Below are positions 46,489 to 57,977 of a DNA stretch of 64,000 nucleotides, piece by piece. Within the stretch, counting starts at the first letter, position 1, and every line of letters begins with the position of its first letter. Source of the stretch: Styela clava (Eukaryota; Chordata; Ascidiacea; Stolidobranchia; Styelidae); contig NC_135258.1 in the NCBI RefSeq assembly GCF_964204865.1, positions 14,685,001-14,749,000 on the forward strand, written 5' to 3'. A program made the translations under genes and the position numbers. Under the pieces are notes generated by a model. It ran no database searches. It was not told the origin of the DNA and was given only the letters and a program-made list of their open reading frames with translations.

Positions 46489-47943
46489 ATGAGCAACATG
46501 AAGACTAAAGGACCAAAAGACTTTTATGCTACTCTCGGAGTTTCAAAAACCGCCACAGAAGATGAAATAAAGAAAGCATATAGAAAATTAGCTCTCAAAT
46601 ACCACCCGGACAAAAATAAATCCCCAGGCGCTGAGGAAAAATTCAAGAAAGTTGCTGAAGCTTATGAGGTATTGAGCGATTCCAAAAAGAGGGAAACGTA
46701 CGATCGTCATGGGGAACAAGGACTAAATGGTGGAATGGGTGGCGGAAGTGGAGGCGACGGATTTACTTACACTTATTCAAACGTCGACCCAAGAGCAACA
46801 TTTGAGGCATTTTTCGGAAGCTCGAATCCCTTTGCAAACTTTGGAAAAGGCGGCGGTGGATTTTCAGATATTTTTATGGAAGGCGAAGACATCGGCGGGC
46901 ACTTTGGACCTGGGTTTGGAAGTAGATTTGGCGGTGGTGGAAATACTCAGGTTTTCACAAATATGGGGCACGGAGGACAGTCTTCATTTAATCGTCCAAA
47001 ACCACAAGACCCACCGATCATGCGTGATCTAAAAGTATCTCTTGAAGACATATTGAAAGGGTGCACAAAGAAAATAAAAATAACGAGGAAAAGACTCAAT
47101 CCAGACGGTGCTTCGACGAGACTAGACGAGAAACTTCTCACAATAGACATTAAAAAAGGATGGAAGGTTCGTACTTTTCAAAAAATTAAAACTAAATCAG
47201 GCCTTTATTTCAATATTTTGCACCAAAAAGCTAATCATGTGTGTAAAGCATTTTCAATTATAAGCTATTGGAAAAACTATTTTCAAGCGCTCAATTTGTA
47301 TATGTCGTGCACTACCCTTAAATACGAAATGATTTTATCATAACTGTTTTTATTTATTACAGGAAGGGACAAAAATAACGTTCCCGAAAGAAGGCGACGA
47401 GCGACCTGGTGCTGTTGCATCCGATATTGTTTTTACATTGAAAGATTTACCTCATTCTACTTTCACCAGAGAAGGAAGCAACATTATTTACCACAAAGCG
47501 ATAACTTTAAAAGAAGTAAGTGTACATAATTGTAAATATCAACACTTTGGTAAAACTATCAAAATATTGAGCCAACTTTTCGTCAAATTCGCTGCGTTGA
47601 ATATAATCGACCTTTCAACATTCGTTTACAGAACATTAATGCGAATTTTTGTTGGCTAATTCATATAATTATTTGTTTTCAAGTTTTATTGACCTTATTT
47701 TTTACTCCTTTTCAGGCATTGACTGGAACAACATTGCGAATACCAACACTGGAAGGCCGATATGTCACGCTTAACTGCCATGACGTCGTCAAGCCAGATA
47801 CAGTTAAAATCATCCCAGATGAGGGTCTACCGATACCAAAACAACCACACAAGCGTGGTAACTTAATCGTGAAATATCTTATAAAATTTCCGGACTATTT
47901 GAATTCAAGACAGAAAACGACTTTGAAAGACGTTTTACCGTAA
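46489..47943 (+). CDS. DNAJB1/4/5-type Hsp40 co-chaperone, 3 exons
   Basis: Exons 46489-47166, 47363-47515 and 47716-47943 give 352 residues (human DNAJB1 has 340). The J domain spans residues 10-77, with [33 protein letters not shown] and an intact HPD (residues 39-41), which stimulates Hsp70 ATPase. A long Gly/Phe-rich linker follows. The two C-terminal substrate-binding domains start at [21 protein letters not shown], include KRLNPDG and [15 protein letters not shown], and end near TTLKDVLP. No zinc finger is present, so it is type II (subfamily B). The C-terminus lacks an EEVD-like motif, as expected. Reading past the first donor would give a short form of 284 residues, with no support. 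An upstream heat shock element suggests stress induction. The DNAJB1, 4 and 5 paralogues cannot be told apart here. Confidence 0.95.
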
Positions 47944-49333
47944 TTCAGTGTTCTCTTCATTTTACTTTTTATTATATTTTCTACGCACTTTTTTATCTTA
48001 TTTCTTTGTAATCAGAATTATTTTGAAGTCTATCTGTTTCGTTTTCTTTCTTGAATAAAATGCTTTGAAAAGTTGATTCGTACCTGTCGCTTTGAGTTTC
48101 GGGAACATATTATTGTGCGAGGAGAAGTGCAATCCCGTCCGAGACATGAATAACGAAATTACTACGCCTATCGAGAGTCTACTTGCTGAAATCTTCAACG
48201 TTTTTCAGATTAGTGAATTTATACTGTCAGTAAGCGTACGAGCCTACAAAATGTGCTTTTGGTGCATACCCTCCAACCAAAAGCGAATGAAGATGCTTAG
48301 TGTTTTAACCGACCCAGAACAAATGCGTTAGTGTTTGTGATATTATATTACGGTTTCACTGCTGATCGCCAGGTGGTATGAATTCGATACCGAGACTTTG
48401 CGTATTGAGTGCGTATATACTTTTTTACAATAGTGCCACATGATAATCGCTCTTGGATAGTACATCCCAGTAGGTAAATTTTTTTATTATTTGTGTTTAC
48501 CTTATCATGCGATTTGCACTTGAACAGCTGAGCGGTTGGGTAATTTCAATTACCTTCCTTTCTGCTTGATTGGTCGTCATAGGCATTTCATTTGAATGTT
48601 TTGAAAATCACAAGGGCGTCCACACATTGAAATAAAACGGAACAATCTATTAGAATCTGTAAGTAATTAAATTAATATATATACTTCACGTAATGCTGAA
48701 ATGCTCTCATAGGAAATTGTATCTCCACGCAAACATTGAAAAGATTATAAGCCTTTTAATTACATATGAATTTGTTGCATCATATTTGGAGCATTAGCTA
48801 TGTGTTACTACAAAATTTGTAGCAGTGTGTACATTTATAGCTACAGACCATGAAATGAGAGAGATAAAGGGTATACCATTTTCTTTCATGTGTATATTTT
48901 GATGTGTTACGATTTTGTGATGTGGCAGTAGTAATAGTTTGGAATAGGGGTTGTTATATGATGCCGCTATCTGTATGACCATAAAGGAATATTGGTTGCA
49001 ATGGATTACTGATTACGTACAGATTAAACAGGCCATGTGCAAGCGTTATATGAGCGGATAAATAATTTGTTTGTCTTTGCATTCTTGATCATTTCTAATC
49101 GTGATCAACTTGAAAGTTGAATTTTCCCACTACTTCTAGTTTTGATTTCTACTTTCGTCAAATAAATGTAACCTTCATCTTATTCTTATATAGAATTTAG
49201 CTGAATCTATGTGTAGTCTTTATGGAAGATTGAGATATGATTTCGTGGACTTCGTGTGTTCACAGAATCTTTTTGGCTGGATAACCATCTCTATTGCGTG
49301 ATAATTGTTAGAAAGAAACTGTAACGCCTCAGC
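47944..49333. other. Hsp40 3' region and flank
   Basis: AATAAA at 48054-48059 is a likely poly(A) signal. The rest has only chance frames. Confidence 0.45.
48054..48059 (+). terminator. poly(A) signal for the Hsp40 gene
   Basis: AATAAA 111 bases after the stop codon. Confidence 0.55.
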
Positions 49334-50782
49334 ATGGCTTATCATAACGAATTATCTTCAAAAGTCAGAAGTTTTTCGAATTCATACACACTCGAGACAA
49401 CGGTAGAAAATACCATAGATTCTCAACCTATGTCATCGGATTATACACTTGAGCCTACGAATGATAACAGGCAGACAGAGGACTACGGCACTTTATTCCA
49501 TCACGAAGCTGAAAATATTTTTCACAATACGAACGCGTGGAAAAATGTATGCAATGTATATTGATTTAAATTATTTTTGATAATAGTTTCCATTTGTTAA
49601 ATTCCCAAGAAGTCGTTTGGTAATTAAGATTGAAAAGATAATAACTTCTTATATATATAATAAACTTTACTTCGCTAGCTATTCAGTTATTTGAACTCAT
49701 AAAGTATAATCAAACTTTACGGGTTTGAGGCTCACAGTAACAAGGGCGTTAATTTTATATAACATTTCAAATGAAACGTACAATTATTTGTTGTTTAGAG
49801 TTATTGGTAATGTTACAATACATTAAAATTTATTAAAACTTTGGACCTCCTGAAGTATGCGCACCAAGATGGCGCACAACCTGAACTCAGGTTGTGTACC
49901 AGTTTAGGGTTCAGGTTATGCGACATCTTGGCGCGCATACTTCAGGAGCACCAAAACTTTTTAGACTTCTAACTTTGTAAATATTTTGTATTTTCGCGTA
50001 TCGGAAACAATTCGCTTGCAATTGTCAATGATGTTGTCAGGTATGGCGTCACTAAACTTGCCTATTCAAAAGTTTTCCAGCACAAATAAGACTCATTTGC
50101 AAAAAACGTTGCTCTTTCTGCCTAATATGATTTCATCTGGATTTAATAAATAAAAAATTAAACCAAGAATATGTTTATACGAATCTGGTTACTTACCTTT
50201 TAATATTGATTAATGATGAATTTTGAATTTTTAGCGTTCAACTGGATCTGTTACTAACAGTAAAGCAACACACGATACTTTGACCAAAAATCATGTCTTG
50301 CCGCCACTGCCTTCAAGTCAATATTTACGGCAGCAATCGAGCGTCCCAGCCAGGAGCAATGATATTATCATTTCAAGTACGTATATTGCTTGTTAAGTTT
50401 TTAACCAGCGCGGAGATGAAACTCGGGCTTTCCCAAACTATGTCAGAATGAATACTATTGAGTTTTGAAAAGTCTAAAGGTTAAAGCATACTTGTTCATA
50501 AAATTGTATATATCCAGCCACGTGATCACCAAAATTCAGATGTGGAAAACAGAGAGGACTATTTGATGTACGGAAACATCATTTTCTAATCAAACGTTTT
50601 TATTTTAAGAAAAACAGCAATATTCAATCGTCGGACTATTTGTTATTATTGCATTAATTGCATGTGGAGGATTGGGATTGTCCGTCTACAGAGGATGCTT
50701 TGATATTTTCCCATTTTTAGGTGCTATCACGATTATTGCATTTTTTTCCATTATTGTAATGATTAGTTGTGCTCTTAAATAA
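49334..50782 (+). CDS. unknown small membrane protein, 3 exons
   Basis: Exons 49334-49546, 50235-50376 and 50610-50782 join in phase into 175 residues. The first 118 residues are polar, rich in Ser, Thr and Asn, with many acidic residues. They contain two similar segments, SYTLETTVENTIDSQPMS and DYTLEPTNDNRQTEDYG, which could be a short internal repeat. A proline patch LPPLPSS follows in exon 2. The last 56 residues hold two hydrophobic helices, SIVGLFVIIALIACGGLGLS and LGAITIIAFFSIIVMISCAL, separated by YRGCFDIFPF. This layout predicts a cytoplasmic N-terminus and a C-terminal membrane hairpin. I know no family with this order. The exon joins are supported by phase and by a poly(A) signal, but the gene is otherwise unverified. 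Confidence 0.65.
49843..49952. repeat. foldback repeat (hairpin) inside an intron
   Basis: Two arms of about 40 bases are near-perfect inverses: CTCCTGAAGTATGCGCACCA plus AGATGGCGCACAACCTGAAC on the left. The right arm, read inverted, differs at only three or four bases. The loop is about 25 bases and includes TCAGGTTGTGTACCAG. The outer ends are GGACCT and, inverted, GGTGCT, next to ACTTT and AAAACTTT. It looks like a small foldback MITE in the first intron of the unknown membrane protein. Confidence 0.8.
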
Positions 50783-52877
50783 TTATTTCAATGAATTTAG
50801 TCATTCCAAGTTAATATTTTTAATATATATGTTTGCGGCATTTTGAATCGAACTAAATGCTAATAAAATATTGCAATAATATTTATTATATTCAATACGA
50901 TTACCGGAGTGATATATATCGTAAAACAATCAAGCAAGTAAGGTAATGGTATAATCTAAATTTCCGTGTTCGAGTGTTATTATGATCAGCCTCAAATATA
51001 GTGCATAAAAAGGTATTCATAAAAACAAATTTTTTCAAGTGAGCCATCATAATCACATTTTATTGCATGGAAAACAATTTTACGTGCATAAAAATATGTG
51101 TATCAAAAATATGTTTTGTACATTTAAGAACCAGCTCTTGCTTTATCTCGGTGCACAATCGTTTGTTAGTCTATATATTTATATATATACATGTATTTTA
51201 ATGATAAACACAGTATTTCTGGTTTATTCTATTGGTGTAAATACTTTTTATAAAATATTGCTAAAACTTAACTTTTCATGATTTCGGAGGAAAGGTGGTG
51301 TAAAATATGTATTGTAAGATTTGGTAAAAAATATGAGAATCTGCAAGTGCCTTTCATTTGTTTTACAACAAGCATTGCATGCTTGAGTAGATTGCCTGAC
51401 AGTCTATATATATATATTGCAAATGGGAAAGCACATGAACTATGCATAACAATGCAACTCCATTACAGTATATTCTATGGATGGTGGCATGTGGAATTTA
51501 TATTCAAATCTCGGTTTATTATATATTTATATGTATAGCAGTGGCACTTCATAACTAAAGCTACAGTGCAACTGACGAAAAACCCGATTGGTATTGAATG
51601 TATTTCCTTTGGTGTTTATTGTGATCATGTTTTTGGAATCTCAAAATATCTAGAATTGTGCTTGGGGAGCGTTTTTGGCCCGTCTATTCACCGTCTTAAA
51701 TTCTAGAGAATAAATGATCAAATCACACTCCGTAGGATCCGCCAGGCAGGATAGATGGTGTACACTGTGATGATGATATTTCTACTTCTGGAAGGGTTTG
51801 CTCCTTGCTTCAAAATTAGCAAAGATGAAATTATTCGGCATTGAGTAAATAAAAAATAAATTTATATTAATGGGGAAGCATTAATGAAGAAGGTTTACAT
51901 GTGAATACTGTTTTAAAATCAATAATTAATATTAATGTGTCCCATGCAATTATTATATTCATCACAGCTTACTAGAACTTAATATTTTCGAATTTCGCAT
52001 TCGAATCCGGAGCTTTGCCAGTACAGTCAAACTTTAGACAGAGACGATACTTCTCCATGTTTTAGGAAGGTGCCTACAGTCAAACTAGTCTTTGCGATAA
52101 TTAAAATTAGCTTTCGGGAGTACATCTTATTTATTTGTACATATATGTATCGCGAAGCTGTAATTTAATATGTATATATTCAGGATTTTGTATTACAATA
52201 TTTACCAATACATCGACATTTCGGAACCAGTTGTTGGACAACGTAAACAACCGTATAAATGCTTTGTATCACAACAAATTGATTTCGAGATTTAGGAAAT
52301 AATATTTATATTGTTTAATTTCAATCCGATTAATTTTACATTTAAACTAATTTGTCACATAAACACTCCACGACATATTCACGATGCTTCACGTAATAAA
52401 ACAATGGCAAGGGATTATAGTTTTCCCTACTTTCGATTTAATGCCTAGGGGTGAAATATGAGTGGCAACAATATAATCTCCATTATCGACTCATTTGATG
52501 ACAACGAAATCAGAGATGAGAGGCTGTACGTGTTAGAGCCCGTGGTGAGCTTTCTGTTGTGGTAATTGAAGCATGTGATCACAGATTATAGGAGCCGAGC
52601 TATATTTTGGCTCAAGAGTGATCTACATATATAGTTTTATTTTTTGGATTCCTTTTCAAATACTTGAAATTGAAAATAATGACGAATGTTATTTTTTTTC
52701 CATTAGCATACTGCAAAATATGTCCAAAGTATCCAGGTGGCGGTATTTTAATATGTTAAATATAAATATAGTTCACAAGCAAAGTACAAAACCTAACATG
52801 GTAAGGTAATATTATGAGATCGATGTTGTGTATAACAATTTGATTTTTATTTCTGAAGGGTCTCTAATATAACCATC
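50783..52877. other. intergenic, no gene seen
   Basis: AATAAA at 50862-50867 suits the preceding gene. The rest is AT-rich, with short (TA) runs and chance frames only. Confidence 0.45.
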
Positions 52878-54149
52878 ATGAAAGCCAGCTATACCGCAGC
52901 TATAATTTTCTGTTGTTACGTTAGATACTGTGCCGCATATTTATCGTCAGGTAAGATTACATTCAAAATAAAATGAAAGAAACAGGATTTATTCATATAA
53001 AGTAATTTTGTAAAATTTCGCTTTCAGAATGTTCAGACTACCAATGCGCAATGCGGCGAGATCAGAGAAGAGATTGTTCACCAAAGGAAAACAAGAGAGA
53101 CAACTGCTTAGCTCTTGGTTGTTGTTTTGATAACTCAGTTTACGACACGATATGGTGCTTTTATCCGTTGAGTCTCCCACAGGGTTAGTTTACATTCATC
53201 TCTATAAAATCCTTAGTTTTGTTTCTTCTTCCATCACCTTGTATATATATATATCTTTAGGCAGGTGTCCTCATCCAGAATGCCAAGTACTACCAGAAGA
53301 TCGTATGCCGTGTTTTGCTTCACATATTTATGTGTCAAGAAGCATGTGTTCCGGTAACGGTTGTTGCTATGATGAAGATTCGTATGGTGCGCCAAAGTGT
53401 TTCATGCGAAAAGGTTTGTTTACGTTACATTATGAACTTATTCTCTACGACTACGTTAACCAATAACTAATATTTTCTACAGTCAGAGTCATCGCATTCA
53501 CCGGTTTCAGCGTAGGACTGAATAGCGTTTCTCAGCAAAACTGCGATCGTGTGGATCCGTTTCAACGAAAGAGGTGTGGAGGAGTCAGAACAACTCAGTA
53601 AGTTACTATTTCTTTTTGCAGAAGTAGTATGGATATAAGGTATAAACGAATTTTGTTTCGTTGTTGCCGGCTTGTCCAGAAACAAGCAGGCATAATACAT
53701 GAAAGACGATTAAAAACCAATTTACGGTATTTTGTATTGAATATTGTCTCACCAAGAGTGTAATAAGTACTAACAGTTATTTTATTAGAAACCCCTGGGA
53801 CTGACTGATTAAAAACTTGAGAAATGATTTGGCCCGAATAAGCACATTATAATAATATCGATGCGTGTCGAGCGAAGCCGGTCTGCGATACCGATGCCCT
53901 TTATTACAAATTGAGTATTCATTGCTTTCAGCCACGATAGTAACCTTTGTCTACGCGATATATTATAACACCGTGACAGAAACTCTAATGTCAAACTATT
54001 ACTAATATTGCAGAGAGCAGTGCACACGATTCAGATGCTGTTGGGTTGAAATTTGGCTTGCTGGACCTCGGTGTTTTTCGCCACAGCCATCAGCAACAGT
54101 GCGACGTTGGATGCAGCCTTCCACAACAAGACGTCGTTTCTTGTTTTAA
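52878..54149 (+). CDS. secreted protein with three trefoil (P-type) domains, 5 exons
   Basis: Exons 52878-52950, 53028-53183, 53261-53413, 53483-53597 and 54014-54149 give 210 residues. Residues 1-20 form a signal peptide (ASYTAAIIFCCYV core). Domain 1 (about 26-75) has EDCSP, CLALGCCFDN and WCFYP, the classic trefoil pattern. Domain 2 (about 78-128) has MPCF, MCSGNGCCYDED and KCFMR. Domain 3 (about 143-190) has CDRVDPFQRKRC, CTRFRCCW and RCF. Trefoil domains are held by three disulfides and occur in mucosal and egg-coat secreted proteins. Domains 1 and 2 each lie in their own exon; domain 3 is split over two. A basic tail of about 22 residues ends the protein. All three are divergent, and domain 3 lacks the usual Gly before the CC pair, carrying CTRFRCC instead. 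Confidence 0.92.
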
Positions 54150-54838
54150 TTGATTCTTATCGTTTTTTCATTTAATTTTATTATTTGTTTCAATATTTTT
54201 ATTGCACCATTATGAAAATAAATTTCACGGTAATGTTTGAAGTCGTAAATTGATTTATTTTTCATAGACAATTCGCGAGTTGTCACAGTCTAAAGTTATA
54301 ATGATCGATACGCGTTTACTTTATATGCTCAATATAATATCATTTGTGCTAGGATTAACAGGGATGTAACAATCCGATTCAATGATTGCTGAAAACTTGG
54401 TAATACGTTATATTATGGAGCTTACCTCAATCCAGCTATAGAGCAGGCCTCTCTTGTCGGCAAGCAATAACTTGTACGCATTGCCATCAATTTGTAATTA
54501 TCCACTGCTATTTGGCTAACATACCATTCCTAGCTTGAAATTTTATTATCCGTTACCCTGAAATTGGTAATAGTCACGTTGACCAGGCGCGAAACTGGCT
54601 TCGAATTACAAACTGTCTTGCTGTCTTTTTCGCGCTGACTCAGCGATTATGAATATGATTTACAACTATCACACGTTCGGTAATTGAGGAGGTGATTGGC
54701 GTCATTGACAACAGTATGTCAAGTTCATAAAATATCGGAAAGAATTACGAACGGTTTCGAAGACTTCATTTGACACAAGGAATTCATTCATTTGAAATTT
54801 GAGCGAGAGTAAGGATTCAGCTTTAAATATTCACGACC
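54150..54838. other. flank between trefoil and claudin genes
   Basis: AATAAA at 54217-54222 is the likely trefoil poly(A) signal. The claudin promoter should lie in the remainder; no clear motif was seen. Confidence 0.4.
54217..54222 (+). terminator. poly(A) signal for the trefoil gene
   Basis: AATAAA 68 bases after the stop codon. Confidence 0.55.
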
Positions 54839-56627
54839 ATGACGCAGTTTACAGACTTTGGTCCTGGCAGCAGTTTGATTATTTTAGCATTTTTGACCGG
54901 TTTGTCCAGTCTGATTTGTTTTATTTACGTAACACTGACCCCGTGTTGGTATGTTCTATACGCCGAAGCTTCAGTAAGTATTTCCTTCAGTAGTTCCTAA
55001 AGATAACTAAAGATAAAAAATGAAGCTCAGTCGAGATTTGTTCGCTTCCGAGTAGGATTTTATGATCTCGACAGGGAAATTATTTATAAAGATATGAGGT
55101 AACGGTAAAAATATGGGGCAATAAATAAGAAATCGACGAAACTTTGTTATTCTTTATAGGGTGAACCTGTTTTTCATTTTTATTTTAGATATCTCCATAT
55201 GAAAATTGTTATGGATTGTGGACGTTTTGTAGTTCAACCGGACTTTGTGGAAAATGGCTTTCGGGTTCGCTTCTTGGACCCCACGGCGGTAATGAATCAG
55301 AAATAGAAAATTAAATTAAAAAAAAAGAATTGCAAGTTTTTATAATTTCGATGGCTTATGCAATAATATTACTGAATTGTGGATTATTTATGATTGTTTT
55401 AAAAGTTTTCCGATAGCAAACCATCAACTGTATCGAATCAGGGTGTTCAAATATGATATTTTCTGATTGGAGCAATTCTACTGGCATAAAAGTTAGCATA
55501 AAGTTTTCTTCCAAATGACATTAAACCCATTTTGCTGCCTAGCTCAGAGAAATGTATGCAGAGGACTGATGATTGGATCTTGTTTGTTGAGTGGTGCGTC
55601 ATTGTTCTTGCATTGCTTGGCAATGAAGTGCGTTTTGCTGATGAATCTGGATGTAGAAAAAAAGGCTAAATTTGCCAGAATTTCTGCTACACTCTGGCTT
55701 CTATCAGGTTTGTAGACAAATTTTATAGATTAAAATGTTTATTTAGCATCTTCAGCATTGACATTTTTTGAAGAACAAGCTATTGACCGACCGACGTCAG
55801 ATAAAACCTACATATATATTGCCCAACCGATATTTTTAACACAGTATTTTATTTAATATTCTAATATTTATTATTCTACTTATAATTACACTCTCTATGT
55901 AAAATTAGAATTAAATAATTCTTTGGTAGGCACATGCTGCCTTGCCGCAGTGACTTGGTATGCAATCGATGTGTTGAATGCTGTATGGAAAAACGAAATG
56001 CAATCAGAATTTTCCGTCGGGATTTTCACCGGTTGGGGAGCCTCAGTGATGGCGTACATTACTACCGCACTTTTGTTCGCAGGCTCATCGATGGAAAAAC
56101 GGTACATTTTTCGTTTTCGATAATGAAATTATCAATATGTTAGGTAACACACAAACAAATATTAGCAGGTCCAAATAAAATAATAGCTCGTGTAAAAATT
56201 TTATGTGATATAAAAATGCATTAAACAGTGTTTGTTCTCTATAGGCAAACGGAAATTACGTTTCACAAGACATTTTGGTCTTCAAACATTTTAGGGCGAT
56301 TGCTTTTCGAAAATTCTTTTAAAATCTGAGCGTATAATTTGTTATTTTCATTTTAGTGATGTGGCTATTGTAGAATTCAACAACAGTGCAGATCGACAAA
56401 ACACGAATTCCGGCAATTCAGGCAGAAATGAATTCAGTGGCACTAGAAGTGAGTTCCACATCCATTTCACGTTTTTTATGTGTATATATTGACGTAATCA
56501 TATTAACGAATTTCAATTGTTTTCAGATTCGACAAGACCTGCTGACAGTGATGAATTTGTGACTGAAGTGTCTTTTATTGACAGAAATTTTCATACAATG
56601 CCTGATAGAAGAGTTACTTATATGTAA
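54839..56627 (+). CDS. claudin family tetraspan membrane protein, 6 exons
   Basis: Exons 54839-54973, 55189-55288, 55543-55707, 55930-56101, 56357-56448 and 56527-56627 give 254 residues. Four membrane segments are seen at about 10-32, 84-102, 120-141 and 161-181. The first extracellular loop has the claudin signature: W39, then YGLW, C and C (CYGLWTFCSSTGLC). The second loop ends with FTGWGASVMAYI, like FTGW in vertebrate claudins, and the second intracellular turn has MKCVLLMNLDVEKKAKFARI, which parallels MKC...KAR. Claudins set paracellular permeability at tight junctions. The C-terminal tail is about 70 residues and ends RRVTYM, which could be a PDZ ligand like the usual -YV. The start is chosen because the first helix begins shortly after it. 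Confidence 0.92.
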
Positions 56628-57977
56628 AAATATCCATACGTCCTCACTGATCATGCTTCTATATTTTGTATTGGTTCCTTGGACAAAGCCAGCTATTTTA
56701 ATATCTCGTATATTCCTTTTTTTTTTTCATTGCAAACATTTTCAGTCTGTTTCAGTATATTTGAATGAATGTTTGTTGACATATTACTTGCTCAGTATTG
56801 GTGCAGTATTTTAATGATATAACTCAAGCAGAGATAAAACCATCATTTAATGCATTAAAAGCGTGCTATAAATGGCTATGGAGAGTATTGTTTTGCAAAA
56901 ACCATTACCAGTTTTTCAATGCTGGAAAAATGCAGACATAACCCAGGAAATGTATTGACTTTATCGGGCTAAATAGGAGACTAAGGGCAAAAGCTTTTCT
57001 TACTCCAATAGCCAATGCTCTCGCTTGCAGAGTTGTGTTTGCACATATTCCAACTGGGTCATAAATCTGTAATCCTGATACAAAAACACAAAAAGACGAT
57101 ATCGCACTTTATTGTTGACGCTAACATAGAAATATACAACTTTTACTATATCTACAATTCTTGGTCGCAATTTCGCCACATTGTCACATTACGAGGTATC
57201 AAGCATTATATTACATAGATTTTTATATAAAAAGCACCAATTTCAAATTAATCTGATATCGTACAAAAACAAGAGAGCAATGCTCAAATGTGAGATGTGA
57301 TCACGGAACCACGGCACGCAATCTTTAATCTTTATGACGCCATCATGCAAAACTTCGAAGTAAAAAACGAATCTCATAGAACCAACAGATATTTGTGAAA
57401 TAAATAAAAGCAATGCCCTTCTAGCGACAGCACTGGAAATTTTAAAGCAATTGTTCCTGCCGTAGAAGAGAAAATCATTTTTTTTACAACAAAAACACAA
57501 TTATAAAACTATCCATTGGGCCATTTCGTGTCCGATAAAAGGCAATCTCCTTTTCATATGGCTTTCAACTTAGCATGGCTATGGGTTTGTACAACGGCTA
57601 TATGCAGTGGGTGTGCATCGATATTTAAGCTGAATTCAGGTAGATTATGTATTTAATTATGACTACTTTGAATAAGGTATTCACGGTATGGACCAAATCG
57701 TCTAAACAACTACCATAGGACAAACACCAGTACTTTGTTTTTGACAAGACAAAAGTTCCGTGGATATGCAGTCCACACCAGTAGTCTGGTAGTCGGCGAG
57801 GTAGGCTATTGCGGAATGTTTGAAATGATAAACATATATCTTGAAATACTCACTCCGGTTTGGTTGACATCTGAATTACAATTGACTTGATCTTCAAATC
57901 TCTGACCTCCATTGCCTGCCACCATACTATCCCGTTCGGACCGTTTCGCACGAGCATACGTTCACGCGATTAATTTA
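56628..57977. other. convergent intergenic between claudin and GPCR genes
   Basis: No gene seen. Both neighbours are transcribed toward this stretch, so it should contain both 3'UTRs. Confidence 0.45.

Noticed and set aside
47167-47343. Extension of the Hsp40 first exon past its donor to an in-frame stop
   Set aside because: The sequence after 47166 does not match Hsp40, whereas splicing to 47363 restores the conserved [15 protein letters not shown] block.
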